From Chara braunii (taxonomy: Eukaryota > Streptophyta > Charophyceae > Charales > Characeae), in contig BFEA01000030.1 in NCBI GenBank assembly GCA_003427395.1, forward strand, positions 3,732,727 to 3,760,855: a DNA stretch of 28,129 bases. Reading direction: 5' to 3'. The translations under genes and the position numbers were made by a program. Of this stretch, positions 1 to 9,632 are shown in pieces; position 1 is the stretch's first letter; every line of letters starts with the position of its first letter. The notes beneath the pieces were generated by a model that had not been told where the DNA came from, did no database searches, and was given only the letters and a program-made list of their open reading frames with translations.

Positions 1-111
1 CTACCTTCTTCCCCCGAATACAACGTACGGTCATTTTAGCTGCATCTAGACTGAAAGATGCCTCAAATACACCTATAATGACCGTACGTTGTACTCGGTG
101 GAAGAAGGTAG
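1..111. mobile_element. Family A foldback element, copy A1 (TA target site)
   Basis: The two ends are inverted repeats of about 34 bp: the left arm runs from CTACCTTCTTCCCCCGAAT to GTACGGTCAT near 34, and the right arm from ATGACCGTACG near 78 to AGAAGGTAG at 111. Only about 43 bp separate them. A TA dinucleotide lies at each edge (2-3 and 109-110), as in all family A copies. It is too short to encode protein, so it is a non-autonomous MITE. The left edge meets the window start, so the outer flank is unseen. The superfamily is inferred as Tc1/mariner-like only from the TA site. Confidence 0.8.
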
Positions 112-284
112 CCTGCAATCTAGACAGCGCGAGATGTTATGGATGTATCTCTGTGTTGAAGCCTTCGGCTTCAAGATGGTCATGATGTCCCCACACGTTC
201 TGTTCGCAGGGGAGTATGTAAGAAGTATGAGCTGGGAGGATGGATGGTAGTGTATGTCGTGTGAGCAGCCGTTGCTGATGATGG

Positions 285-549
285 TAGGTGATCGGGACCT
301 CGACCGCGACATTTTAGCAGCAGCTGTGCCGTGAGGAGGGCTAATGCACGCTTGGTCTTTCTTGGAGATAGATTCAGTCTGGAAACCACCTACAGATGGA
401 GCGGCCCGCCAGGCAAAGCCTCAATCCGGGTGGTTCTCTTACCACCACCGGGATAGAGGTTTTGAACGAGGGCCTTTCAAAAAAAAAAAAAAAAAAAAGA
501 AAGATTCGGTCTGAAAACTGGAGTAGATAGGTGATCGGGACCTCGACCG
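285..549 (+). repeat. Poly(A)-bearing segment between perfect 22-bp direct repeats
   Basis: The same 22 bp occur at 285-306 and 528-549 (each begins TAGGTGATCGGGACC). Between them lies about 220 bp that includes an uninterrupted run of 20 A at 479-498. Direct repeats around a poly(A)-bearing segment fit a retrotransposed element with its target-site duplication, but about 29 bp separate the A run from the right repeat. The body (307-478) contains a hairpin near 427-451 (CCGGGTGG / CCACCACCGG) and no recognisable RNA or protein. It could be an unclassified SINE or a coincidental duplication. Confidence 0.4.
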
Positions 550-600
550 TGTCAGTTCCGGGAGAAGAATGCGTCCTATTCCTCGGGGAGGTGGTGTGTG

Positions 601-748
601 GAAAGGGAAGAGGACCTTTCTCGGCCTTTTGGCTAAGATCAAGTGTAGTATCTGTTCTGATCAGTTCAATATCTGATCCGTGGTCCATCGGGCACCAAAA
701 AAAAAAAAGAAAAAAAAAAAAAAAAAGAAAAAAAAGAAAGGGAAGAGG
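601..748 (+). pseudogene. Retrotransposed 5' fragment of U2 snRNA with poly(A) tail and 13-bp target-site duplication
   Basis: Positions 614-696 match the 5' half of spliceosomal U2 snRNA, starting at about nucleotide 3 (ACCTTTCTCGGCC) and including the invariant branch-site pairing region AGTGTAGTATCTG. It runs into stem-loop II (GTGGTCCATCGGGCACC), which resembles plant rather than animal U2. At 697 it passes abruptly into an A-rich tail to about 735. GAAAGGGAAGAGG occurs perfectly at 601-613 and 736-748, exactly bracketing insert plus tail. This is the signature of LINE-machinery reverse transcription of an RNA. The 3' half of U2 is absent and no snRNA promoter is seen upstream, so it should not be functional. 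The template must have been a shortened, tailed U2 RNA, or the copy was truncated during insertion. Confidence 0.92.
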
Positions 749-1093
749 GAAGATGGTGCAGGGTTGCTGTCAAGCTGCGAAACATGCCAGTCGCAGAAGA
801 AGTAATTTAAGGAAATTGTGTATCCTTATATGGGACGCTGGGCCCGGTTCCCAGCGCGTGCTGCTTGCCACGAATAGATTGGAGCGTTTTGTCACCTCCC
901 CCCCCCACACACACACAAAAAAAAAAAAAAAGAAGAAGGCATCGGGTTTCGCAGTATGGGTTGATAGGTCATGTGTACAAGCCGAAGTTCGCTGCCGCCC
1001 TTCCTTCGGTAGTTTGGGCTTATTTAAGGGGCCAATTTGGGCTCGATTTGGGGTGTTTTCGTCGTGTTTTTTTTTTCGCTTTTTTGCTTTTTT
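749..1093. other. Unassigned stretch with homopolymer runs
   Basis: No gene is recognised. The stretch holds a C-rich then A-rich run (about 897-934, with a short ACACAC part) and two T-rich runs near 1067-1095. The A and T runs could be remnants of retroelement tails in opposite orientation, but no flanking duplication was found. Confidence 0.4.
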
Positions 1094-1281
1094 TTAACCG
1101 CAAGTACGCGGCCCCAGCCTTGCAGGAAGTTTTTGTCGCCAGAAGCAAAACTCGGAGGGACCGCGCGGCGTGGGGCGCCGTTGAAAAAAAAAATTGGCGG
1201 CCTTCGAAGTGGTGCGGGCGGGTTGCGGGCGGTTTTCGTGCTGACACCCGCGGGCCGAAGTGTGGTGTACTGGTGCTTTAA
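1094..1281. mobile_element. Family B element, copy B14 (TTAA-bounded)
   Basis: It begins TTAA-CCGCAAGTAC and ends GTACTGGTGCT-TTAA, a diverged version of the family B inverted ends (consensus TTAA-ACCACCAGTAC and its complement). Length is 188 bp including both TTAA, matching other B copies. The GC-rich interior contains a short A run and no coding potential. Confidence 0.6.
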
Positions 1282-1519
1282 GCGGTGGTTGGGGAGGGGT
1301 ACCGTCTTCCCCCGAACACAACGCACCCTCATTTTGGCTGTATCTGGCTGGAAATATAGCTTGTATAAATTCATTTTTAGGGTGCGTTATGTTCGGGGGA
1401 AGACGGTAGGGGTAAGGTGAGGGGGGGACGCATCATTTCTGGCGGGGTTGAATTTAAGGGGTGGTTGGGGAGGGGTAGGGGGAGGGGGGGACGCGTCATT
1501 TCTGGCGGGGTTGAATTTG
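1278..1519 (+). repeat. Tandem duplication with one copy interrupted by A2
   Basis: Copy 1 is 1278-1299 plus 1409-1453, interrupted by A2. Copy 2 is 1454-1519. Both share a TTGGGGAGGGG segment before the TA and a GACGCRTCATTTCTGGCGGG segment after it. They differ by a few substitutions and a 6-bp indel just after the TA. Copy 2 has a single TA where copy 1 has the element. Confidence 0.85.
1300..1408. mobile_element. Family A foldback element, copy A2, with TA duplication
   Basis: TACCGTCTTCCCCCGAAC at the left is matched in inverted orientation by GTTCGGGGGAAGACGGTA at the right. The arms continue inward (ACGCACCCT / AGGGTGCGT), leaving a core of about 50 bp with a GGCTGTATCTGG motif shared with A3 and in part with A4 and A6. 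A TA lies at each edge (1300-1301, 1407-1408). The flanks match the nearby sequence at 1454-1519, which carries one TA and no insert, so the insertion junctions are directly visible. Confidence 0.9.
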
Positions 1520-1642
1520 GGACCACCTCTCTGATAATGGAAATGGAAATTGATATGAGCATTATGCGTTGATGTCAATAGAATTGAGAGGATTGATGAT
1601 GTCGTTTCTTATCTCTTCGGGTAAGATGTTGATTGCCCACGC

Positions 1643-1742
1643 TACGGTTCAACCGAATAGAACGCACGGTCATGACCACTGTATCTGGACTGGAAGTTGC
1701 GCCTAGTTCGGCGATGATGACCGAGCATTCTATTCAGGTGTA
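1643..1742. mobile_element. Family A foldback element, copy A3 (diverged)
   Basis: TACGGTTCAACCGAATAGAA at the left pairs imperfectly with the right end (TTCTATTCAGGTGTA). ACGGTCAT and ATGACCG lie inside the arms. The core contains CTGTATCTGGACTGGAA, shared with A1, A2 and A6. TA is present at both edges. More substitutions than A1 or A2 suggest an older copy. Confidence 0.7.
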
Positions 1743-2228
1743 GAGGGTATGAATATATAGACCTGTTATGCCTGGCCATGGCCGCCACTGCTGTTAGAGT
1801 CGATCATCAAACTGCTGCTGCTGATAAAAGCCATCGAACGGCTTTTTATGTGGAGCGTTTGATTGCGCCCCCCACAAATGATGATGGGGCTGCAGGTGGC
1901 TGTCATGTGTCTAGCATCCAACCTCTACAACAACCTGGGCTTTAAAGAAAAGCAAAAGGAAAATAAACGATGGGGCTGCATTTGAAAGGAAGCTATGGGG
2001 AGCGCTTGCTTGCGCCTCCCCCCCTTCCACACACATATTATGGGGCTGCATTCTTTCGTATGCAGCTCCGTGATCTCTCTCTGAGTAGCGCATCCTGTTC
2101 TGTCCGGTGGGACCCATGAGGAGGAGGAACGAATTGCTTTCGTCCCTTGACAGCTAGGAAGTTTGACTTTGTTACAGTCCTCACAACAGGCCGTGTGTCT
2201 GCTTATCATGGATTGACTTGTCCTGTCT
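1743..2228. other. Unassigned stretch
   Basis: No gene is recognised. GATGGGGCTGCA occurs three times (near 1883, 1969 and 2038 as ATGGGGCTGCA), each near a GCGCCCCCC or GCGCCTCCC motif, so this is a diverged short tandem repeat of about 70-90 bp. Open frames here are short and overlap on both strands, with no coding character. Confidence 0.4.
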
Positions 2229-2421
2229 TGAAATCATGGGAAGCTTGATTGCTTGCTTGATTGATGAAGTGAGTGATGAAAGGCCGCAGTGGGGTTATTG
2301 GATTGAGTTGTTGGATGATGGATTTGATTGATTGTTGAATGCTGGATTGACATGAAACTTGATGGGTGGATGGGGGATTGACTGAATGTCTGATTGGTTG
2401 ATTGATTGGTTGATTGGTTGG

Positions 2422-2465
<44 letters not shown>

Positions 2466-3320
2466 CAGTACCTGATCATAGTCAAAGGTATTGCTACCCA
2501 AGCAACTTTAACATTACTGACATGAGTGGAGCCATTATAAAGGTGAGTAAATTACCTAGCACGACTTGGCGGAATAGGCGCTTGTTTTAAATCCTTAATT
2601 TCGAAACCATCTGCTGAAGGTTGGACTTGATTATTTTGTTGTAAGAACCCAAGCAATCTTACCAAATACGAACCTTTGTCCGTTGCAGAGCAGCCAGGTT
2701 GGACTTGATTATTTTGTTTGATGTTGGATTGATGATGTTATCTATGAACTTGATGGGTAGATGGGCGATTAGCTGAATGCTTGATAGGTTGTTTGGTTAG
2801 TTGATTGGTTGATTGGTTGATTGGTTGATTGGTTGATTGACTGATTAGTGGATTGCAGGATGTTTGATTGATTGATTGATTGGTTGGTGAGTGGGCTGCC
2901 TGGTTGTTGGTGCCGATTTGTTGACTTGCTTGCCTGATCAGTGGACTTAGCAATCTGTGGACTCATTGTCTGGTTGATTGGTTGAGGGGCTAAATGATGT
3001 ATCAAATGATGACCAAGAGTATTTGATGGGGTGATCGAGAAATTTGTTAATTGGTTGGTTGTTTAGTGGATTGGTTGATTGGCTGAATAATGGGCTGCGG
3101 GATGGTTGATTGATTGATTGATTTAAGTGGGCTGCGTGGTTGTTGGTGCTGATGTGTTGACTTGCTTGTGCCTGATTAGTGGACTTGCCAATCGTGGACC
3201 CGTTGATTGGTCGAGGGACTGAATGATTGACTGATTGCTTGATTGATTGTTTGGTTTAACGGTCGATTGGCCGGTTGATGGAATGGTTGATTGGTCGGTG
3301 CTTCTGGATGGACGATCTTC
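2229..3320 (+). repeat. TTGATTGG-type minisatellite with higher-order units
   Basis: Long runs of TTGA and TTGG tetramers (mainly 2395-2465, 2795-2850, 2865-2885, 3100-3122) alternate with semi-unique spacers. The spacers are themselves repeated: GGGCTGC.TGGTTGTTGGTGC recurs at 2893 and 3129 (236 bp apart), ACTTGATGGGTRGATGG near 2354 and 2748, and GGTTGGACTTGATTATTTTG at 2620 and 2698 (78 bp apart). Translation on the minus strand gives Asn-Gln-Ser repeats, a consequence of the tetramer and not evidence of a gene. Confidence 0.85.
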
Positions 3321-4026
3321 CATGTCGGAGCTGGCAAGTGTCTGGCGGAGGCTCCTCCCATCGTTCTGTCAAATTGTGTGCGCTGTACAATATGGGCCAT
3401 GGCTTCAATCCAAACCAAAGAACAGACAAAGCAACCACCACCTCAGAACACCATCACCGTGTACAGAGTGACATGGAAAGCAGCCACCACCACAAAGTAC
3501 CATCTGTGCGATCAACAACAGAGATGAAAATAAAACACAACTGTAAAACATTAACACATCAACACAACGCTAAACATCAGCACAACAACAAAACAGCACA
3601 GGAACACAAAAACCTAAGAAGACAGCGACATGACAACAAAACCACCGCCATCACCCCCAACGAGAACGAAAAGTCTCTACCGAATTTCTTCGAGGAAAAC
3701 CCAGAATAAACCAAAGAAACATGTGTACTGGTTAGCACTGGAGGATCAACTTAGTGATTGATTTGAGAGGGGCTGCTATAACTATTGATGGAGGTGAAGG
3801 ACCCATTTACATATTGCGAGCGGGATTAGCTGGGAGGAAATCAAAGGCAGCCAACGAAGGAGACCGATAACTGAGGGGATTCCGGCAGGTGCAAAATGGG
3901 AGGATTAGCTTCTTAGTTAGCTTTTACGTAGGCCTCGCTCCGCTAACCACCACATGCACACAAAAGATAAAATGTGGTAGTCCATCTTCCCATGATCTAA
4001 GGACATATAACGTTGTGGGGGTCGAA
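3321..4026. other. Unassigned stretch, part of it A/C-rich on the + strand
   Basis: From about 3400 to 3720 the + strand is strongly A+C biased (many CACAAC and AACA words), which keeps long frames open without coding character. Around 3306-3400 one frame reads a Gly-Lys-Cys-Leu segment reminiscent of lectin-type repeats, but it is too short to call. No RNA gene or element boundary is visible. Confidence 0.4.
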
Positions 4027-4240
4027 AGAGCAAAGGTAATGTAATGTAGTGTATTTGCAAAGGACATACAAAACATTTATATGGGCAGCTCCTTTAAGGT
4101 TGTGGGGGACAAAAGAGCTTTTTAAGAGCAAAGGTAATAAATTAATAATGTAATGTAAGAGCAAAGGTAATGTAATGTAATGTATTTTCAAAGGACATAC
4201 GAAGCATTTATATGGGCAGCACCTTCGAGGGCTTGTTTCC
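4027..4240 (+). repeat. Direct duplication, 131-bp period
   Basis: AGAGCAAAGGTAATGTAATG followed by AAAGGACATAC and CATTTATATGGGCAGC occurs at 4027-4110 and again from 4158, with a constant 131-bp offset. A third copy of the AGAGCAAAGGTAAT start lies near 4126. The unit contains short GTAAT repeats that probably helped it slip. Confidence 0.8.
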
Positions 4241-4358
4241 TCTCCTCTCCTCTGGACAGAGGGAAGAATGTGGCCTCGTTTCTTCTGTTGGGTTCAGCAG
4301 CAATATACTCATGTACCCATTTCTTGCCGCACCGCCATCCCTTGGCCTATGTACGTAT

Positions 4359-4521
4359 TATGAATGCTTTCATGGTGGCACATGCAGAAAAAAAAAAAGA
4401 GAAAGAAAACAGAAAAACGGGGAACAGGGGAATAACTCCGGTATGAATGCTTTCATGGTGGCACATGCAGAAAAAAAAAGAGAAAGGAAACAGAAAAACG
4501 GGGAACAGGGAAATAACTCCT
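4359..4521 (+). repeat. Tandem duplication, 83-bp period
   Basis: TATGAATGCTTTCATGGTGG starts at 4359 and 4442. Both copies continue through an A-rich block, a GAAAACAGAAAAACGGGG-like block and AATAACTCC. They differ by a few bases and A-run length. No gene overlaps it. Confidence 0.88.
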
Positions 4522-5234
<713 letters not shown>

Positions 5235-5283
5235 AGTACTGATGAGCAATTTATAGTTAGGCCGGACGCAGACAGGAAGGGCA

Positions 5284-5370
5284 ATGGCAGCGTTCAGTGG
5301 AATCATCATTTTTGATCCTGTCTTGGCGAGTCAATTTACTCAAGGCGAATTACGACAGTACAAGTCGCAG
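5284..5370 (+). CDS. Fimbrin (plant-type actin bundler), coding exon 1
   Basis: These 29 codons start at ATG 5284 and end at CAG before a GTATGC donor at 5371, phase 0. The peptide contains SQFTQGELRQYKSQ, which aligns without gaps to the highly conserved start of plant fimbrins (SDPW-x-SQFTQ-x-ELR-x-x-KSK-F). The aromatic F that continues this block is the first residue of exon 2, so the joint is exact. Fimbrins cross-link actin filaments in the cytoplasm using two pairs of CH domains behind an N-terminal EF-hand region; only the N-terminus is visible here. The start was chosen because this ATG gives the family's usual N-terminal length. A (GA)n tract lies 54 bp upstream. Residue IIIFDPVLA departs slightly from the usual V-S-D-P-W-L-Q. 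Confidence 0.88.
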
Positions 5371-5376
5371 GTATGC
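5371..5376 (+). promoter_or_regulatory. 5' splice site of fimbrin intron 1
   Basis: CAG/GTATGC follows the last codon of exon 1. It pairs with the acceptor TTTTTGTAACAG ending at 9891, defining a 4521-bp intron. The splice keeps the fimbrin reading frame and rejoins the conserved KSx-F block. Confidence 0.8.
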
Positions 5377-5517
5377 TTTCCTGAACTTAATACCTGTCCT
5401 TCAATTTCTTTGGGTTCCTTCCTTTCCTTCAATTCCTTTGGGTTCCTTTCACTCTCATGCAAACCGGGGGCTTGCATGACCATGTAAGAACGCTATCACC
5501 AATCAGAAACAACAAAA

Positions 5518-5519
<2 letters not shown>

Positions 5520-5575
<56 letters not shown>

Positions 5576-5576
5576 N

Positions 5577-5638
<62 letters not shown>
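5520..5638 (+). repeat. (GA)n microsatellite in intron 1
   Basis: About 119 bp of GA dinucleotides with one undetermined base at 5576, starting 150 bp into intron 1. The single N suggests a length or base ambiguity in the assembly, so the true repeat number is uncertain. Confidence 0.96.
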
Positions 5639-5641
<3 letters not shown>

Positions 5642-5655
5642 GGAACAACTCCTAA

Positions 5656-5773
5656 GGTTAGTGGCCTAAAATGCATACCGGACCTTGAGCTTATGTCATA
5701 ATGGTTGTGTTGTAGGTTAGTGGCCTAAAATGCATACCGGACCTTGAGCTTATGTCATAATGGTTGTGTGGTA
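5656..5773 (+). repeat. Near-perfect 59-bp tandem duplication
   Basis: GGTTAGTGGCCTAAAATGCA begins at 5656 and 5715. The two 59-bp copies differ at one visible position near the end (TTGTA versus TGGTA). It lies 18 bp after the (GA)n tract. Such high identity means a recent event or an assembly error. Confidence 0.9.
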
Positions 5774-6524
5774 AAGTGTACAGGCTGGACTGTCTGGAAG
5801 AGCATTCTGCGATGCCGAATCTTCGTGAGGGCAGGCCTTTGGAGAGGATCTGTTTGTAGGGATCAATACAAGAGTGCCACCCTAGTTTTTTAATCTCCGA
5901 TTACCATATGATTTTGTGGGTGAGAGCACGACTAAACAGTCTGTCACAGCTCCGCTTTCTTTTCTGAGTGGCAATACATAACGATGATCTGAACTCTCTA
6001 AATTGGATTCCAGTTTTTTGGCATACACAGTGGGCTGCCCCTGGCAAGGTGTGCACGGTTTGTTTTCAGTTCTGCCTTCTATTTTGCGAGTTTCAGGGAG
6101 CACGCTCTCGGGTGCTATTCTAGACGTATTGAACCATATTTACGGTCACATGCAGGCGTGATTCTGGCTGTGTGAGCATGGCCGTCTGCCAATTCAATCT
6201 GTGGGATGGAGTTGTGGTTAGTTAGCTTGTTCTTATTTAGTCTTCCAAGTTTGAGAGGCGCGTACGGACTGCTGGTTGAATTTGCACACCTAGAAGTGCT
6301 ATTAAACAGGTTGAGAGCTCGAATCCTATCAAATATAGAACCGTTGGCGGCTGGTCCGGTTCCTCGTTTTGGAAACGAGTTTGACAGCTGAGCCTCGTTG
6401 CATTCATGTTGCTGTCGCAGACCCAGGTTGCTACTTCCTAGAAGGAACAATGGAGTGACATTTTTGGTTTGGTGTATTTGAGACCGGCAAGGGGAGAGAG
6501 GGGAATGGAAGAGTTGGATTGTCC
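5774..6524. other. Intron 1, unassigned stretch
   Basis: No exon of fimbrin or other gene was recognised. Short open frames on both strands lack plausible splice context or motifs. No element boundary is visible before B13. Confidence 0.4.
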
Positions 6525-6681
6525 TTAAACCACCAGTACATGGCCCCAGGCAACTGGAGGACCTGTTTTGAGCCTCTCTGAAAAGTTATATGAGGCCGAG
6601 CGCCGTAGATGAAATGAATCGGCGGCTTGCGGCCTCCGAAAAGGGCCCGCAGCCGATAGATGTCATGTAGTGGTGCTTCAA
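6525..6681. mobile_element. Family B element, copy B13
   Basis: The left end TTAA-ACCACCAGTAC is perfect and the right end GTAGTGGTGCT-TCAA is diverged. The subterminal CAGCCGATAG on the right matches the same position in B3. Length is 157 bp. It lies in fimbrin intron 1. Confidence 0.7.
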
Positions 6682-7240
6682 CGGCTATACTTTTGAACTC
6701 GTTCTCTGGTTTACCAATGTTCCGGCACTACAGGCAATTGCCAACCTGAGTGAAGATGCACCCTTCTGGTTTCTCTTTTGTCGAGGGTTGTTGCGTTTTG
6801 CTCCCATTGCAATTGCCGAAAGTGTGTAGGTCGTCTGGAGGATCAAGTTCTTTATTCGTGTATGTTGCCCGTGCCGAGGCACCAGACTGATCTTCTTGAT
6901 ATCAGCATGTATGTCATGAGTGTTTCAAGAATGGAGTTGGATTTTCTAACGGCTACGCTTTTGAACTCGTCTCTTGTTGACCCACATTTCGATTATCTGG
7001 AGTGATAACAGCACGGTAGGCAATTGCCGACCTGAATGAGGATACAACGAGTGGCACTTGTTGAGGGTTGTTTCGTTTTGCCCCCATTGCAATTGCCGAA
7101 CGTGTGTAGGTCATCGGTTACGAGTAGTATATTGCCCTTGGAACATATAAAGAACTTGACAAAATTCATGACAGACGTGCAGAGGGGCCATACTGATCTT
7201 TTTGATACCTTCACGGCTGTCTTGAATGTTTCAAGAATGG
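6680..7240 (+). repeat. Diverged segmental tandem duplication in intron 1
   Basis: Unit 1 is about 6680-6935 and unit 2 about 6948-7240. Both open with AACGGCTAYRCTTTTGAACT and share GGCAATTGCC followed later by a GAGGGTTGTT...CCATTGCAATTGCCG block, then end at GTTTCAAGAATGG. Offset grows from 268 to 306 bp, so unit 2 has gained bases. No coding or RNA identity is seen in either unit. Confidence 0.75.
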
Positions 7241-7657
7241 GAAGTTTTAAAGAGTGGTGGTTGAGGACCTGAGACTATCCTCCCTGTTGTGCTTCCAGCG
7301 TCATGAACACTCCACCTGGACTACTGTCCTTGCTCTTCCATTCTCGATGGTAATGGTAAAGTTGAGGATTCTGGACCTTCTGTCGCTGTTTGGTAATTCA
7401 AGAAAGGAGAAGAAAGACAGGAAAAGTCATGCCTCCCTTCGCGGCAATGACTTGAGAGCCCTCGGGGTCCCCAAATTATTACTCCACCTCCCTCTGTCCA
7501 CTGGTCTGAAGGTCACTGCTTTGGTGCATGCGCTCAGGGGTGAAATTGAGCTTATCGGTGGTTGGGAGAGGAGCGGAGGAGGTCGGTTGTTGGAATCGGC
7601 CTGCAGCTGTTAGGCGCACAGCAGTTAGGGATGTGTTCGTGTGGAGTGACGTCCCCT
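7241..7657. other. Intron 1, unassigned stretch
   Basis: One open frame at 7254-7613 on the + strand has no recognisable domain. No repeat boundary is seen until element C1. Confidence 0.35.
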
Positions 7658-7811
7658 GGGGCCAAGTTCCACTGGGAGCATTGAGTTTCCTCAACGCCTG
7701 AATCTGGACGTGTTTGTGGAGATGTGGGGTATGCGATTTCCGCACATCTCCACGAACAAGTCCAGATTCAGGCGTTGAGGAAACTCAATGCTGCTGGTGG
7801 GACTTGGCCCC
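7658..7811. mobile_element. Family C foldback element, copy C1
   Basis: Two arms of roughly 65-70 bp in inverted orientation are separated by a core of about 15 bp. The outer ends read GGGGCCAAGTTCCACT and AGTGGGACTTGGCCCC-like. The inner arms contain TTGAGTTTCCTCAACGCCTG and its complement, nearly perfect. The transcript would fold into one long hairpin. No coding capacity is present. Copy C2 lies at 17329. Confidence 0.9.
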
Positions 7812-8917
7812 TGCTTTTCCGCTTCATTTCCCCAAGTGTGTGCTGAAGCCAGGACAGGGCGGGTACCTGAAAAAATGGAGTTGAGAAAAGAGCTGCAAGG
7901 TTGTGCCCAGGAAATAAAGTGGAAAAAAAGAAGTGAAGATAACCAATGAACGTGAATGGGGCAGGCACCCATGATGGGTGCAATAATATGAGGGCCTACC
8001 CGCTCCCTGTTGTTTCCAAAAACAGCAGGTAACTCCTCCGGCCACGCTGAACCATGTCGGGATGGAGCAGGAATGGCCAATGTTGGCTCATAGTAGGTAT
8101 CCAGACAGCAACGCCTACTGTTATTTTTCTTGTTTTTGTCTCTTTTTTTCCTTGCAATCACAGGCTTATGGATATGGTCCCATTGAATTGCGTGGGGGGC
8201 GTACATGCGAAGGTGGGTGCGCTCTCTTCTGAAAGCTGTGAGAGGCTGCGAGAGCCCTTTTGTGTGTGTGGACGCCTGAGTTTTGCACCAAGAGTTTCAA
8301 ACGCTCAACCTGTGAGCAGCATCCATTCATTGGCCATCTTGTTTCCCCGAACATAATGCCTGCGCGTTGTGTTGTGTTTGAAACGAAACGCCCAGAGGGT
8401 GTTAGGGTGCTTATATTCCTTCAAAAAGCACCTGAGCATTCTATTAAGAGGAACGCTGAGCAAATTTTTGCAGTTCAGGGAGGGTAGGCCAAGGGTGGTA
8501 GGTGAGCAAATTTTTGTAGTTCGGGGAGGGTGGGCCAAGGGTGGTTGGCTTCTTTTTGACGTCTGTTGTTTGCCTTTTATTTCCGGTCGGGAGGAGAGGG
8601 AAGGCGCGGAGCAGGCCTGGCAGATAGATGGCTGTTGCCTGTGGTGCCCTTGATTTATTGTTCTCGCCCTTGTTTTGAAGCGTTTGTGGCTTTGTCGCAC
8701 TACCTCCCTATCTCCCCCGAAACGCTTATTTGTTTCAACTCGAATATTTTTGGACAATTGCTATTGCATTTCGAAAAATAAACTACCAAAAAGAAGTGGT
8801 ACAATGAGGCCAGTTTTTTTTGGACCGTGTCCGTCATGCAACAGGCCCTTTCTGTTTTTAGCCTCCGACCCCAAGGGTCCAAATCCAAGCTCCGACAACC
8901 TTTTGTTTTAGAAAGTA
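7812..8917. other. Intron 1, mostly unassigned
   Basis: No gene recognised. TTTCCCCGAACATAATGC near 8342 resembles the left end of family A, so a decayed fragment may lie at 8338-8385. Open frames at 8054-8356 and 8305-8757 lie on opposite strands and lack motifs. A 46-bp duplication lies within this stretch and is listed separately. Confidence 0.4.
8458..8549 (+). repeat. Tandem duplication, 46-bp period
   Basis: GAGCAAATTTTTGYAGTTCR begins at 8458 and 8504, each continuing GGGAGGGTRGGCCAAGGGTGG. A handful of substitutions separate the copies. Confidence 0.85.
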
Positions 8918-9048
8918 CCCTTAGAGTACGCTCACGCTAGGACTTTTTAACTTGTTTATGGGCGTGATTGCGGCCAGATGCATCTAGGTCTGGTGGTGAT
9001 CGGAGTCCAATGCATTTTGGAAAGTGCTAGTGTGAGTATGCCCTCAGC
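8918..9048. mobile_element. Family E inverted-repeat element
   Basis: The left end CTTAGAGTACGCTCACGCTAG is matched in inverted orientation near 9025-9046 (complement begins CTGAGGGCATACTCACACTAG), with 15 of 21 positions identical and the pairing continuing for GGACTTT/AAAGTGC. The core is about 75 bp. Only one copy is in the window, so the family status is inferred. Confidence 0.5.
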
Positions 9049-9632
9049 TGATTTCTCCAACCTCTACAAAAGGTAAGTAAGCTCAAAAGAACAAACATGG
9101 AAATAGAACGAGGGTGGGCGTAATTGAGAAAGACTCTCATTTACACTTGCCGTATCTGGAAACAGTCCCCTTCCCCCTTCCTCCTTGAAAATGAATGCTA
9201 AAATAATGTATTGATTCAAGGCTTCAAGCAGAGAGCAATTTTTCCAATAACGGAGTCAAAATAGAACGTTCTCTGTGTGCTATTACCTGGCTACCATTGT
9301 TTTCTCTTTTTTTTTTTTCCCCCAATAACCTTGCTGTATTCTTCTCTGCTTGCCTGCTACCACTCCTGAGGCTATACAGGGAACCCCTGCAAGCATATGA
9401 AGAGGATATTGGATGTGAACCTAATTGGATACAAGTAGCGCAGCACTGCCCATTGCCCCTAGTGGTCTAGGGTGCAGGGTGGGGGCCACTGGTGGGGGGG
9501 GGCGGCGAACACAAAGATCAAGCATTTTGCTAGCAAATACTTGCCTTTTTTTACCTGAAAGGGTGTTTTATTTGGAAAAATAGTAGGCCAAAAAGCTGAA
9601 AGGGGAATCTTTTTTTGAAAGATTGGATCCTC
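9049..9632. other. Intron 1, unassigned stretch
   Basis: It contains T-rich and G-rich runs (9307-9325, 9477-9505) and no recognisable exon, RNA or element boundary. Confidence 0.4.

Noticed and set aside
614-696. Functional U2 snRNA gene
   Set aside because: Only the 5' part is present, followed by poly(A) and flanked by a target-site duplication; no upstream snRNA promoter.
531-1097. 188-codon + strand open frame
   Set aside because: It reads through the U2 retrocopy and several homopolymer runs (poly-Lys), so it is chance openness.
2229-3320. CRISPR-like spaced repeats or an Asn/Gln-rich protein
   Set aside because: Tetranucleotide minisatellite in a eukaryotic context; spacers are themselves repeated and repeat length is irregular.
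3291-3527. Lectin-like peptide around GAGKCLAEAP
   Set aside because: A single short resemblance with no further repeat motif, next to minisatellite and A/C-biased sequence.
7691-8206. 171-codon minus-strand open frame
   Set aside because: Its 3' part is the arm of foldback C1 and the rest has no motif; lies in fimbrin intron 1.
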